From Opitutales bacterium (GTDB lineage Bacteria > Verrucomicrobiota > Verrucomicrobiia > Opitutales > JABSRG01), in assembly GCA_028280845.1 (NCBI GenBank), contig JANQKZ010000031.1, positions 120,409 to 184,408 of the forward strand: 64,000 bases of DNA, given 5' to 3'. Position 1 is the first letter of the stretch; every line of letters starts with the position of its first letter. Positions 1-8,842 of this stretch are shown piece by piece. The notes under the pieces are model-generated. The model made no database searches, was not told the DNA's origin, and worked only from the letters and a program-made list of their open reading frames with translations. The translations under genes were made by a program, and so were the position numbers.

Positions 1-2
1 AT

Positions 3-746
3 AGCGATGTTGATGTCCTTTCCTCGCCCTCTGTGGTCACAACGCATAACCAGGAAGCGACCATCAATGTCTCAGAGTCCCGACCTGTTATTACCAGTGT
101 TCAGTCAGATACCACCAATGTAGGCTCAACACGTAGCAGTGTTCAATTTAGAGACATTGGTATCCAATTAACCGTGAAACCCCTGATCGGATCTAACGGT
201 GTCATTCAGATGGAAATCGAGCAGACGGTCGAAACCGTGGTCAGCACGACCATCATCGATGGCAATGAGCAACCCATCATTGGTAAGCGGGAGGCCACCT
301 CCTTCGTCAGTGTTTCAGATCAAGAGACGGTCGTGCTAGCGGGCCTTCAGGAAAACTCTCAGAATGAAACCTACGGCCGGGTCGCCCTTTTCGGTTATAT
401 TCCTGTGATCGGTGAGTTTTTCCGCAGTAAGCGGGTGGATAACCAAATCAGAGAACTCATCATATTCATTAAACCCAGTATTATACTGGATACCGAAGAA
501 GCCAGCCAGCTAGCTGAGGACTATATCGACAATTCGAATAGCGAACAGGCAATCGATCGATTCCGTAGCGAGGGCATGAAAATTGATGAACGTCAACGGG
601 GGGATCCAGGCCCCACCAAGGACGCCCTCTTCTGGATGCTGAAACCTTTCAATGATACAGAAGAAGCAGTCGAAGAAGGAGATGCGGCGGCCGATGTATC
701 AGCACCTGAAAAAAAGGATTCGTCCATCGGCGGCCCCCGCCGCTAA
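3..746 (+). CDS. gspD: Type II secretion secretin, C-terminal part (GspD-like)
   Basis: This is the last ~247 codons of an outer-membrane secretin; the frame is open to the left edge, so the gene starts outside the window and the GTG at 33 is internal. The visible part begins with the family pattern VLSSPSVVTTHNQEA and continues through the beta-barrel core. It includes a VSDQETVVLAGLQ segment and a GYIPVIGEFFRSK segment, the latter being the usual GSD/PulD pore motif (normally 'P.LG.LF'). It ends in IKPSIIL followed by an acidic, low-complexity tail of about 90 residues. The secretin forms the outer-membrane channel of type II secretion or a related pilus machine. The genes that follow (small exported protein, GspE, GspF) support type II secretion rather than type III secretion. 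I cannot see the N-domains, so a PilQ-like role is not excluded. Confidence 0.88.
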   Translation, partial: SDVDVLSSPSVVTTHNQEATINVSESRPVITSVQSDTTNVGSTRSSVQFRDIGIQLTVKPLIGSNGVIQMEIEQTVETVVSTTIIDGNEQPIIGKREATSFVSVSDQETVVLAGLQENSQNETYGRVALFGYIPVIGEFFRSKRVDNQIRELIIFIKPSIILDTEEASQLAEDYIDNSNSEQAIDRFRSEGMKIDERQRGDPGPTKDALFWMLKPFNDTEEAVEEGDAAADVSAPEKKDSSIGGPRR

Positions 747-755
747 GTTAAAAGA

Positions 756-1319
756 ATGAAGGGACCTCACCGCCATAGCCTTGCATCGATGGGCAAAGCC
801 ATGCTCTGCCTGGGTGTCCTATGGTTGAGCAGTCCTCTGCTGGCTCAGGAGAAAGCCCTGGAGGAGAACTCCCCTTTCCTGCCTCCGAACTTCGGTAAAC
901 AAGCTGAGGAAAAGACAGAGAAGGAGGAAGTTATGCAGGGGCCGGTCTCCCAGGCGGTAGAGTTTCGATCCATGATTAAAATCGGTGACGAGTGGAACTT
1001 CAGCCTCTACGACATCAAGGAGCAGAAAAGTGTGTGGATCTCCCAATCCGCAGCTACCGGGCCCTTCAAGATCGAGGATATTTCCATACCCGACAAACGG
1101 ATCCAACTGACCATGAATGGGAAGACGGAATGGTTAGCCATGAAAACTCCCTCCAATGCAGCAGCCAAAGGCACTCCTGCCGCCACCGCTCCCCAGCCCC
1201 CGACCAACACCAACGTCCAGCAACAGCGGTCATCCTCTGGGCGAATCCGCCTGAACCGAGACAACATCCCTCGCCGTCGCGTCGTCGTGCCAACCCGTCA
1301 GACCGAGGGACAAAATTAG
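756..1319 (+). CDS. Exported protein between secretin and GspE, possibly GspC/PilP-like
   Basis: A 187-residue protein with an N-terminal hydrophobic stretch ([15 protein letters not shown], about residues 17-31) that looks like a signal peptide ending in A-Q. The middle, about residues 65-125, contains '[27 protein letters not shown]', a pattern reminiscent of the small beta domain of GspC or PilP, which docks on the secretin. I infer this from pattern and gene order, not from a firm family match. The C-terminus is rich in Pro, Ala, Gln and Arg and is probably disordered. It starts 9 bp after the secretin stop and ends 7 bp before gspE, so it is co-transcribed. Function otherwise unknown. 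Confidence 0.75.
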   Translation: MKGPHRHSLASMGKAMLCLGVLWLSSPLLAQEKALEENSPFLPPNFGKQAEEKTEKEEVMQGPVSQAVEFRSMIKIGDEWNFSLYDIKEQKSVWISQSAATGPFKIEDISIPDKRIQLTMNGKTEWLAMKTPSNAAAKGTPAATAPQPPTNTNVQQQRSSSGRIRLNRDNIPRRRVVVPTRQTEGQN

Positions 1320-1326
1320 GCCAATC

Positions 1327-3108
1327 ATGAAGAGCGGTAACTTGAACCACACTCAATTTTTTGAAGGCCTGGAGGAAGAGGATATCCAAAGTATTCTGGA
1401 TTTACCGCTGCAGGACCGGATGAAACAGCTGGCCCTTGTCCGCAAGGTTCCAGAAGAAGAAGCCCTCAAGACCTGTGCTGCCGCCACCGGCCTCCCCATC
1501 CTGGAACACTTTGATGTCCAGATTGAGGGCGATGAGGACCCCTTTCAAAACCCACCGATTCCCCTGCGACTCATCCATGAATTCCAGGCCCTTCCCCTAC
1601 CCGACCCGGATGAGAAAAGCGAAGAGGAGGAGGTTGATTCAAATGGAAACGGAAATAGAAAACCAGCCCGCCGCGGAGAACTTAAACTGGTGGCTGCATG
1701 GCCCCCGGAACCCTCCATGGACAAGTGGGTTTTCGCCGTCTCCGGGCTCAAACCCAAGTGGTTTCTCGGCCCAGCCGAACGGGTAGCCAATACGATCACC
1801 CAGCACTACGGAGTTGGCTCAGGCAGCCTCGAAAACTCCGACCTCGGGTTCGAGGACACCGATACCGACATCGAGGAAGCCGAGGACCAGAACGCAGCCA
1901 TTATTCGCTTTGTGAATGAGGTCATTCAAAAGGCGATCACCGATCGTGCTACCGATATTCATTTTGAACCCCATAAGGACACCCTCCAAATCCGTTATCG
2001 CATCGACGGTGAGCTCGTGCCCATCCGTGTTCCGGACAACCTGATCCACTTCCAGGGAGCGATCATTTCGCGCCTCAAGATCATGTCCAAGTTAAATATC
2101 TCCGAAAAACGGCGCCCACAGGACGGTCGGATCAACTGGTCTTCGGGCAGCAACGCATTAGACATCCGGTTGTCCACCTTCCCAACCATGTATGGGGAAA
2201 GCATCAGTTTGCGTTTGCTCAATAACAAGTCGCAACCAATGAGCGTCCAGGAGCTGGGTTTTTTACCCGAAGATGAAACCATGGTGAATGCTTCCCTCGC
2301 ACGCCCCTACGGTATCATCCTCGTCACCGGTCCTACCGGTTCGGGTAAATCCACCTCGCTGACTGCCTTTATTCGTAGAATCAACCAGCCAGAACGCCGA
2401 ATCATCACGGTGGAAGACCCCGTCGAATACGAGGTTCCCGGTGTAAACCAAACTCAGGTGAAGCACGAGATTGGACTCAACTTTGCGGCAGCCCTTCGCC
2501 ACATCTTGCGGCAAGACCCGGATGTCATCATGGTGGGGGAGATTCGGGACCGTGAAACTGCCGATATCGCAATCCGCGCCTCCCTTACCGGTCACCTCGT
2601 CTTGAGCACCATCCACACCAATGATGCTCCCGGAGCGCTCACCCGTCTGATTGATATGGACATCGAGCCCTTCCTTATCGCGTCCTCTGTCGAGCTGATT
2701 ATTGCTCAACGCCTGGTACGTCGCCTCTGCGAGTATTGCGCGCGCCCAAGCACCCTGAATACGGGATACCTGGAAAGTTGCCTGGCCGCCCTGCGCTTAC
2801 CTCCGAGCGAGGTGCAATACGAACACCTCGTCAAAGAGCCGGTTGGGTGCGAACGTTGCCGGGGCTTCGGCTATCAGGGACGGGTTGGTATTTTTGAGCT
2901 GCTACGCATTTCGGATGAGATTCACCAGATGGTCGTCCAGAAAGCCTCCGCAAGGGACATTCGAACGAAGGCACTAGCTGAAGGTATGCTCACCCTCCAA
3001 CGCAGCGGTTGGGAACAAGTCAAACGCGGGATCACCTCCCTTCCTGAGATCATGCGCTTCGCCGAGCTAGCCGAGAATGGGCAAGATAACCAAAAACCCG
3101 CGACATGA
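1327..3108 (+). CDS. gspE: Type II secretion ATPase GspE
   Basis: A 593-residue cytoplasmic hexameric ATPase that powers pseudopilus assembly. The N-terminal domain (1-160) is divergent and contains an acidic linker near residues 97-105. The catalytic part has IHFEPH (Asp/His box region, ~211-216), Walker A GPTGSGKS at 335-342, the Walker B region [16 protein letters not shown] (~398-413) and the His box [13 protein letters not shown] zinc-binding pair of CxxC motifs follows (CEYC and CERC), as is usual in GspE/PilB. Length is normal for the family. It lies between the small exported protein and gspF in one operon. GspE rather than PilB is chosen from the GspD-E-F gene order. Compare the second ATPase gene at 58551, which lacks the zinc motif. 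Confidence 0.95.
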   Translation: MKSGNLNHTQFFEGLEEEDIQSILDLPLQDRMKQLALVRKVPEEEALKTCAAATGLPILEHFDVQIEGDEDPFQNPPIPLRLIHEFQALPLPDPDEKSEEEEVDSNGNGNRKPARRGELKLVAAWPPEPSMDKWVFAVSGLKPKWFLGPAERVANTITQHYGVGSGSLENSDLGFEDTDTDIEEAEDQNAAIIRFVNEVIQKAITDRATDIHFEPHKDTLQIRYRIDGELVPIRVPDNLIHFQGAIISRLKIMSKLNISEKRRPQDGRINWSSGSNALDIRLSTFPTMYGESISLRLLNNKSQPMSVQELGFLPEDETMVNASLARPYGIILVTGPTGSGKSTSLTAFIRRINQPERRIITVEDPVEYEVPGVNQTQVKHEIGLNFAAALRHILRQDPDVIMVGEIRDRETADIAIRASLTGHLVLSTIHTNDAPGALTRLIDMDIEPFLIASSVELIIAQRLVRRLCEYCARPSTLNTGYLESCLAALRLPPSEVQYEHLVKEPVGCERCRGFGYQGRVGIFELLRISDEIHQMVVQKASARDIRTKALAEGMLTLQRSGWEQVKRGITSLPEIMRFAELAENGQDNQKPAT

Positions 3109-3189
3109 TATGGTGTGTGAATGATGAGTGTTGAGTGGAGTGTGTCTCGTTCTTCCATTCCACGTTCATCTATCACAGCCCTACTCCAA

Positions 3190-4473
3190 ATGCCTTCATT
3201 TACCTATAGAGCGATCAAAGGAAGCGGTGAATCGATCTCCGGTACCTTAGAAGCAGACGATCGGCGACAGGTCCTGAGAAAACTGCAGTCCATGCAGGCA
3301 CGCCCCATTTCAATTTCAGAACAAAAGATGACGGGGGCTTCCAAAACGGCAAAGCAAGCGAGCTCCGCGGAAGAGGGTAACATCGAAGCCGGGAGTGCAT
3401 CTCGCGGCTTCCGGATCCCGCTTCCAAGCTTCAAGTCCAAGGATACCATTGGGTTGAATTTCCTGAAGCGCCTACTCGACCTCCACAGCAGCGGCATGCC
3501 CCTGGGCGATAGTGTCCGCCTGTTGCAGATGCGCTTATCCGATCCACAACTTCGCTCCCTCGCTCATGATCTCTGGAAAGAATTAAGTGAAGGGCGCCCC
3601 CTCGCGGAAGGGATGCGCACCCTGCCCGAGTATTTTGATGATTCAATCACCCACGTCATTGAAGCGGGAGAAGCCACCGGAAGCCTCGTCCCCATTCTTG
3701 AACGGATTGTGGATCACCTGGAGGAAAAACAGAGTATTCGCGCCCAGGTCATGGGTGGCCTGGCCTATCCTATGTTTCTGGTGACAGCCGCGACCGGAGT
3801 GGCCCTCTTTCTTGTATTCTATTTGCTCCCGCGCATTCGCGGCATGCTCGACGCCCTGGGCGGAGATATCAACTGGTCCATGGCCATTTTAATCAACGGG
3901 TCAGCCTTTCTCCTTAATTTTGGCCCCATCCTTCTCGCTTGCCTTGTGCTAGGCCTAATTGGTTTCACCCAATGGAGGAAGACCGCCAAAGGCCGCATAG
4001 TGACGGACAAATGGATCATCCGGATCCCTCTCCTTGGGCGAATCTTTTATTTTTCGGATCTTTTCCAACTCAGTAGCCTCATCGGCACACTGACCGGTAG
4101 CGGGGTCAATATGACGGAAACGCTCCGCCTGACAGAAAAAACTATCCGCAATCAGCATCTGCGCGGCCAGTTCCGAACCGCCCGCATCCAGGTAAACGAG
4201 GGGGCTTCCGTATCCCAGGCCTTAAAAATTAACAAGCTGATGCCCGAGCTCTCCATTGATATCCTGTCGGTCGGAGAGAACACCGGAAACATTGTCAATA
4301 GCCTGAATGAAATCGGTAAGTCGTTCCGCAAGGAACTCGACCTCCGCCTGAAGGTCTTAATCACAACTGTGACGTCTGGAGCTCTTGTCTGTGCGTTTCT
4401 CCTTGTCGCCTTGGTTGCCTATGGAATGGTGAGCAGTGTTTTTCAGGTCAGCCGGACCCTTTCTATCGGCTAG
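3190..4473 (+). CDS. gspF: Type II secretion inner-membrane platform protein GspF
   Basis: An integral inner-membrane protein that anchors the ATPase to the pseudopilus. From the chosen start the protein begins MPSFTYRAIKGSGESISGT, the typical GspF opening; the frame is open back to 3121, but the extra 23 codons look unlike the family and lie in a repetitive GT-rich sequence, so I prefer 3190. Two GspF domains are present. The first (about residues 90-210) has 'LLDLHSSGMPLGDSVRLL' and 'VIEAGEATGSL'; the second (about 290-410) has 'LIGTLTGSGVNMTETLRL' and 'LSVGENTGNI'. Long hydrophobic segments sit near residues 195-220, 240-260 and at the C-terminus. Length (~427) is normal. No clear Shine-Dalgarno precedes 3190. 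Confidence 0.93.
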   Translation: MPSFTYRAIKGSGESISGTLEADDRRQVLRKLQSMQARPISISEQKMTGASKTAKQASSAEEGNIEAGSASRGFRIPLPSFKSKDTIGLNFLKRLLDLHSSGMPLGDSVRLLQMRLSDPQLRSLAHDLWKELSEGRPLAEGMRTLPEYFDDSITHVIEAGEATGSLVPILERIVDHLEEKQSIRAQVMGGLAYPMFLVTAATGVALFLVFYLLPRIRGMLDALGGDINWSMAILINGSAFLLNFGPILLACLVLGLIGFTQWRKTAKGRIVTDKWIIRIPLLGRIFYFSDLFQLSSLIGTLTGSGVNMTETLRLTEKTIRNQHLRGQFRTARIQVNEGASVSQALKINKLMPELSIDILSVGENTGNIVNSLNEIGKSFRKELDLRLKVLITTVTSGALVCAFLLVALVAYGMVSSVFQVSRTLSIG

Positions 4474-4501
4474 CTGTCCTATTGGAATCACCTTCCATGC
4501 C

Positions 4502-5176
4502 ATGCTCCGAACCTTCCTCTCTCTCGCAGGCTGTCTTGCGGCTCTAGGCGGATGTTACCGACCGGGAATGGTCGTTCAGCCCGTGCCCACCGGAGACCAG
4601 AAAGTGACTATGGTTGAAGGCACCTCCGGACTCCTGCGGGGAGCGACCCAGAACCTTACGGTTTTTTCAGACGTAGAAATCAATCGTTATGGAACTGGTT
4701 TCCTCGTGGTCCTGAAAAATGACACCCCACACCCAATTCCACTGGATACGGATCATATCACAGTGAGAACCGAATCCGGACAGGTATTGGCGATCCTATC
4801 CTCTGCGGAAATCCTTGAAATTGCTGATCACGGAACGGCCAAATACAATGCTCAAATCGGCAGTATCAATAATCCGGTCATGGTAGGAGGTGCCTACACC
4901 GGAGGTATTTTCCTGGCTCGGACTCGGGCCAAAAACATCGTCAAAGAAGCCAAAGCTGTGAACGATATAATCCAGTACGCACGCGATGGCTATATGATGG
5001 ACGGCGAGGCCATCCAACCCGGGGAAACCATAAAGCGTCGCTTCTGGGTGAAATTGCCCAGCGCCTGGCCGCCCAGTTCCATTTGGGTCGAAGTCGAAGT
5101 CAACGGCGAGACGGAAGTCTTCGTCTTTGAACTTGGTGACAAGAGCCTCTATTTGAATAAATTTGCAATGAATTGA
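4502..5176 (+). CDS. Predicted lipoprotein of unknown function
   Basis: About 224 residues beginning MLRTFLSLAGCLAALGGC. The LAALGGC sequence is a good lipobox, so the protein is probably lipid-anchored on Cys18 after signal peptidase II cleavage. The frame is open upstream to 4436, but that would place residues before the signal peptide and overlap gspF; 4502 is the better start. The mature part looks beta-rich (for example 'FLVVLKNDTPHPIPLDTDHITVRT' and 'WVKLPSAWPPSSIWVEVEVNGE') and has a Gly-rich hydrophobic stretch near residues 120-140. I do not recognise a family. It follows gspF by 28 bp and precedes another exported protein by 3 bp, so it probably belongs to the secretion operon, possibly as an accessory or pilotin-like factor (speculative). 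Confidence 0.75.
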   Translation: MLRTFLSLAGCLAALGGCYRPGMVVQPVPTGDQKVTMVEGTSGLLRGATQNLTVFSDVEINRYGTGFLVVLKNDTPHPIPLDTDHITVRTESGQVLAILSSAEILEIADHGTAKYNAQIGSINNPVMVGGAYTGGIFLARTRAKNIVKEAKAVNDIIQYARDGYMMDGEAIQPGETIKRRFWVKLPSAWPPSSIWVEVEVNGETEVFVFELGDKSLYLNKFAMN

Positions 5177-5179
5177 ACC

Positions 5180-5965
5180 ATGCGTCTTTCCGCCCTGATA
5201 CTTGTCCTGCTGCTTCCCCTGTCCCCGCTGTTTCCCCAAGAATCGGACCTGGGCGGGCTCGAGGTTCTGCAGGAAAAACCGATCAACCTGTGGCCACGCT
5301 TTGACTGGGTGAACACCACGCATGAAACCTTCCTCATGAGCAAGCTGCGGCAGGGGGATCATGTGATCTACGGAAACTACCTCGGCACTCGCCTCGCTTT
5401 TGATTCCAACCAATACGAAATTAATAAAAAGAAAGTCCTCTTGGCCATCTACCGCATTCCCTCAAAGGAGTTCCTCGACTCTATCGTCTTGAGGACCCAA
5501 GCTGACATCGGTGGTCTATGGTTATATGCAGAGGATCCCAACTTCGGGCTGAATTTTAATCGGAATGACCGGCGGCGCCTCATGGAATTTGTCGAAAAAC
5601 ACGGATATTCTTTAACGATTGGGTTCGACCTGCAGTACGCCAGGAATCCAAAGAATTTTGAGGCTGCTTCCGAGGCGACCAACAATCTGATTCTCTTTGT
5701 CAGCCGGGCCCTCACAGTCGATGTCTATCAGGTCGCTGACCAGATTAATAAAACGGTAAAGCGCATACTCGACGTGAATCCTGACGCCAGCATTGAGGTC
5801 GGCATCCCGATCAAAATCGACAACAACACCCTTGAACCCCTCGCCGAGCTTCTCAACCTGCTCGATACTCGCATCGCCCGCTACACGCTGTCCTACGACC
5901 AAGGGTCCGACCACGAATTCTTTATTGAGCAGTTGCTGAGTCAGATCAGGGGATCGCAGGATTAG
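5180..5965 (+). CDS. Exported protein of unknown function
   Basis: A 261-residue protein with a clear signal peptide (MRLSALILVLLLPLSPLFPQ). It starts 3 bp after the preceding lipoprotein stop, so the two are surely co-transcribed. The mature part contains alternating strand-helix patterns, e.g. 'KVLLAIYRIPSKEFLDSIVLRTQADIGGLWLYAEDP' and 'IEVGIPIKI', which look like a soluble alpha/beta or TIM-barrel-like fold. There are no obvious catalytic motifs that I can name. As the last gene before a weak hairpin and the tRNA-Lys gene, it closes the secretion operon. Confidence 0.75.
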   Translation: MRLSALILVLLLPLSPLFPQESDLGGLEVLQEKPINLWPRFDWVNTTHETFLMSKLRQGDHVIYGNYLGTRLAFDSNQYEINKKKVLLAIYRIPSKEFLDSIVLRTQADIGGLWLYAEDPNFGLNFNRNDRRRLMEFVEKHGYSLTIGFDLQYARNPKNFEAASEATNNLILFVSRALTVDVYQVADQINKTVKRILDVNPDASIEVGIPIKIDNNTLEPLAELLNLLDTRIARYTLSYDQGSDHEFFIEQLLSQIRGSQD

Positions 5966-6008
5966 ACGGGGTTCTTCTTATGCAAAAAAAGCATACCCCT
6001 TTTCTTTG
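5966..6008 (+). terminator. Possible terminator after the secretion operon
   Basis: Directly after the stop codon, GGGGT and TATGC are answered by GCATACCCC, giving a bulged stem around a seven-A loop. It is followed by TTTTCTTT at 5999-6006. The stem has an unpaired pyrimidine insert, so termination strength is uncertain. Confidence 0.4.
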
Positions 6009-6033
6009 CTCTTCAGGATTTCCGAAAAAAAGA

Positions 6034-6062
6034 TTGTCAAGGGGCAGAACCTCGCCTTTATT
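6034..6062 (+). promoter_or_regulatory. Possible sigma-70 promoter of tRNA-Lys
   Basis: TTGTCA at 6034-6039 and TTTATT at 6057-6062 are separated by exactly 17 bases. They lie about 40 bp upstream of the mature tRNA 5' end. The -35 match is good and the -10 match is 4 of 6. Assignment is by pattern only. Confidence 0.45.
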
Positions 6063-6101
6063 CCATCGTTTTCCGGTCGATTTCGACCATTCCCACGGTA
6101 T

Positions 6102-6177
6102 GGGTCTGTAGCTCAGTTGGTAGAGCAGGTGACTCTTAATCACTTGGTCGGGGGTTCGAGTCCCTCCAGGCCTACCA
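6102..6177 (+). tRNA. tRNA-Lys (anticodon CTT)
   Basis: A complete cloverleaf with a 7-bp acceptor stem (GGGTCTG with CAGGCCT, allowing G-T pairs) and D arm GCTCAGTTGGTAGAGC. The anticodon stem GGTGA/TCACT encloses the loop CTCTTAA, which gives anticodon CTT. The T arm is GGGGGTTCGAGTCCCTC. Discriminator A is followed by an encoded CCA. It reads AAG lysine codons. Confidence 0.97.
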
Positions 6178-6219
6178 TCCTTCGCTGGAGCTAAGCGAAA
6201 CGCGGAGGATGCCCATCCA

Positions 6220-6246
6220 GCCTACGCCCAGGCTGTGGCGGACAAG
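6220..6246 (+). repeat. Dispersed repeat downstream of tRNA-Lys
   Basis: The segment starting GCCTACGCCCAGGCT and ending GGACAAG has a close copy on the minus strand at 15530-15558. Each copy lies 20-45 bp beyond the 3' end of a tRNA gene, on the same strand as that tRNA. The core CGCC/GGCG can pair into a short hairpin. Confidence 0.55.
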
Positions 6247-6292
6247 CCCTAGCTTGCTGGAACGCAAGCGAGGTTGGGGGATCGGCCAAACC

Positions 6293-7105
6293 TTATTTCC
6301 CCTTAAACCGGTTCCATCCTATTGTTCCCAAGGCGAGGAAGCCCAAGCACAAACCGATTTCTCCCGGCTCAGGTATTGCGGATGCCCCGGTTGCCGACAA
6401 GTTATCGACTTGAATAGGCTGACCGGCGATAACCGCTTCAAAATTATTCGTCCCCTGGATTCCGACGGTGAACAGATCGCTGTCGGTCATTCCCCAGTCG
6501 GGGTCCCCCGAAACACCTACATTAAACGAGCCCAGGTTGGCCCCACCTCCAAAAAAAGTGATGTCTTTGGTGGTGGAATTAAAGTCCAGAGAAACCGTGC
6601 CGGTAATATCGGTAGTGACCCCGGTCAGTGTGAACTGAGAGATATTGTTTATCAGAAATTCGCTGACATATTGCCGGACCGGGGCAGCCCCGTTGTTCGA
6701 TGAAACAGATAGCCCGGATGTCGCGAGATACTCTGTCCCCATGTTGACAAATTGCACCCCGAGGAACACTTCCACGAATTCATCTCCCATATCTGAATCC
6801 TGTACCCCTGAAGGGTCTGTGTCGTAAAAAGTGGGAATAGTCACCTGGAGGGATACTGTCCAATCGGTATCATAAGGCATCGCATATTTCTTCCAGGTCA
6901 GGACCGGGTCAGTAAACGATCCACTGGTGGAGGTAAACTCCCCTACACCACCCGTCTGATTCCAGACTCCATCTCCCGTTGAAGCAAAAAAGTCAAACTC
7001 CGCCATTTCGTCTCCACTGAAGTTATAGGACGCGGATACTCCATAGAGGTAAGAGGTGAATAGTAGACCGGGCAGGATAAGAAACAGGAAGCGAGAATAT
7101 TTCAT
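6293..7105 (-). CDS. PEP-CTERM sorted exported protein
   Basis: A 270-residue protein with a signal peptide (MKYSRFLFLILPGLLFTSYLYG) and a C-terminal PEP-CTERM tail. The tail has the signature 'AIPEPGEIGLCLGF', a hydrophobic segment and a short basic end (FKGK). Such tails are recognised by exosortase, present in this window at 53535; the sorted protein is expected to be processed at the inner membrane and delivered to the surface or extracellular matrix. The body is rich in Ser, Thr, Gly and Asn with beta patterns such as 'WTVSLQVTIPTFYDTDPSGVQDSD', resembling a lectin/LamG-like jelly roll, but I see no sure domain. It is a single-gene unit, convergent with tRNA-Lys. The upstream region lacks the sigma-54 motif found in the exopolysaccharide cluster. 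Confidence 0.85.
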   Translation of the reverse strand: MKYSRFLFLILPGLLFTSYLYGVSASYNFSGDEMAEFDFFASTGDGVWNQTGGVGEFTSTSGSFTDPVLTWKKYAMPYDTDWTVSLQVTIPTFYDTDPSGVQDSDMGDEFVEVFLGVQFVNMGTEYLATSGLSVSSNNGAAPVRQYVSEFLINNISQFTLTGVTTDITGTVSLDFNSTTKDITFFGGGANLGSFNVGVSGDPDWGMTDSDLFTVGIQGTNNFEAVIAGQPIQVDNLSATGASAIPEPGEIGLCLGFLALGTIGWNRFKGK

Positions 7106-7169
7106 AATAACGAGTATAAGTAAAGGTTACCAAATTAGATGAAATATCCATGTTTGATCAAGCGCAGAT

Positions 7170-8756
7170 TCAGCCGCCAGTTGATACTCGGGCATCAATA
7201 ACCGTTACATATACATCACGCCGTCCCAGGCTTTCATCCGCAACCAACAGGTTAGTCAACATCGGTTCGACTGAGCCCGGAGCAATGGGCTTTGGAAGGG
7301 TAAATCGTTCGGGACGCTTCCCGGGCAGGGTGATGGTTATTGAAACGTGATCCAAGGTGATATTGGCGGTATTCCGCAGGAGGACTAATATTCGACCATC
7401 ATTCCGTATATCGACCTGATATTGGATATATTGCTTGGGATTCAATCGGGTATTGAGCTCCTTAAGCGCGACAAAGGCCTGCTGGCCAGCTTCCGTTTCT
7501 TCAAAAACAGCGGCCTCCGTCAAGTAGTGGTAAGCGCGCCGATTATCACCAGCCTCCATAGCGAGTAAGCCGAGAGCCGACATCGCTTCCGCCGTAGGAA
7601 GCAGTTGGTTGCTGCGCTCGAGGGAGCCTCGGGCAAAGGCAGTCCGTCCCATTTCGTTTTCCAGGTTACCCTTGAATAAATGGAAGGCAAAGTACTCTGG
7701 ATTTTTCACAATCGCTGACTCGATGGTTTCCAAAGCCGCATCGTTCTTCCCGGACTCGTAAAGCGCTTTGGCTTCCAAAGCATCGAACAAGGCCTCTCTC
7801 GGTAACTTGCTGCGGGCGGAACGGGCTTTTTGGATAGCCAGCATAAACTTGCCCTGTTCGAGAGCCTCCACTCCTTCCTGGTAATCTGCGTAGGCATCTC
7901 TCGCGGTAATCAAGGGGGCAATCTGGGCCTGGTACTCCGCCTTTCCGACAAAACCACCGGGAGGAAACTCACTTAAATGAGCCCGGTTATCTATGACGCG
8001 CTTTTCGCTTGGAGGGTGCGAGGCAAACAAACCCTCTAACCAGGATGGATTATGCCCCTGGGACAATTTCACAAACTTCTCCTGCAAGGTGACCGCAGCC
8101 TGAGTATCATACCCCGCCGCCTTCATGTACTTCATACCATAGTAATCAGACTCGCTTTCCGCCTCTCTTCCGTATCTGGAATAGATCAATTGCGAGCCCA
8201 AGGTCATTCCCGTGTGAGCCGCCCCCAGGATAAGATCGCGGTTATGGTCATCATTTACCGAGGCAGCCACACCAACAACCGCAAGCTGAGTGGCCAGAGT
8301 TCCAATGGCCTGGCGTTCCATCTGCTGAGCGCTATGCCTGGCAGCGGCATGGACAATTTCGTGGGCCAACACAGCCGCCAGTTCAGCCTCATTTTCGAGC
8401 ATTTCTAACAATCCGCGATTGATGGCAATCTTTCCCCCGGGTAGAGCCCAGGCATTGGGTATCGGGTTGTTGATGACGACAAACTCATACGGGAGTTCGG
8501 GACGGTCACTAACAGCTGCAAGCTTTTGTCCAATCCGGTTCACATAATCCGTCAAAGAAGGTATCGTTACATATGCCCCTCCCTGAACCTGAAGGGTAGG
8601 CTTATAATTCTCCTCCCCAATTTGGATTTCCCCACGCTCAGTGATCAAGTTTAACTCGTTTTTTCCTGTTACCGGATTCGTGGCGCAACCGGTCAGACCC
8701 ATGGTGAAGCTAACGAGAGCAAAACCCAGGAACAGGGATAACCAATTCAATTTCAT
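7170..8756 (-). CDS. M48 family metalloprotease lipoprotein with TPR-like C-terminus (BepA-like)
   Basis: A 528-residue periplasmic zinc metallopeptidase. The N-terminus has a lipobox (FTMGLTGC, Cys24), indicating lipid anchoring. The zinc motif HEIVH is at residues 132-136, within 'LAAVLAHEIVHAAARHSAQQ', and a downstream 'REAESESDYYG' supplies the third ligand Glu. The segment 'NAWALPGGKIAINRGLL' is typical of M48 enzymes. The second half (about 290-420) is helical with Ala-rich repeats resembling TPRs, the layout of BepA (YfgC), which degrades or repairs outer-membrane proteins stalled during assembly. A further beta-rich domain of ~80 residues at the C-terminus is extra relative to BepA. 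Substrate is inferred from the family only. Confidence 0.9.
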   Translation of the reverse strand: MKLNWLSLFLGFALVSFTMGLTGCATNPVTGKNELNLITERGEIQIGEENYKPTLQVQGGAYVTIPSLTDYVNRIGQKLAAVSDRPELPYEFVVINNPIPNAWALPGGKIAINRGLLEMLENEAELAAVLAHEIVHAAARHSAQQMERQAIGTLATQLAVVGVAASVNDDHNRDLILGAAHTGMTLGSQLIYSRYGREAESESDYYGMKYMKAAGYDTQAAVTLQEKFVKLSQGHNPSWLEGLFASHPPSEKRVIDNRAHLSEFPPGGFVGKAEYQAQIAPLITARDAYADYQEGVEALEQGKFMLAIQKARSARSKLPREALFDALEAKALYESGKNDAALETIESAIVKNPEYFAFHLFKGNLENEMGRTAFARGSLERSNQLLPTAEAMSALGLLAMEAGDNRRAYHYLTEAAVFEETEAGQQAFVALKELNTRLNPKQYIQYQVDIRNDGRILVLLRNTANITLDHVSITITLPGKRPERFTLPKPIAPGSVEPMLTNLLVADESLGRRDVYVTVIDARVSTGG

Positions 8757-8842
8757 CCCTCATATCGTTATGCGATTTTTCAAAAGGGCAAAGCCCTTCC
8801 AAGTCACAATTATGCAACAACTAGGGGTGCCCCCCTACCCGG

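Noticed and set aside
3121..3189. Upstream start for gspF
   Set aside because: The added residues do not resemble GspF and the DNA is part of a GT-rich repetitive gap; the start at 3190 gives the family N-terminus.
6006..6194. Apparent 62-codon gene on the plus strand
   Set aside because: It runs through tRNA-Lys (SVAQLVEQVTLNHLVGGSSP) and has no family features.
7106..7169. Fourth sigma-54 promoter before the PEP-CTERM gene at 6293-7105
   Set aside because: A TTTGGTAACC string is present on the minus strand, but there is no GC or GT at the -12 position and the ATCAA element is 26 and not 29 bp away.
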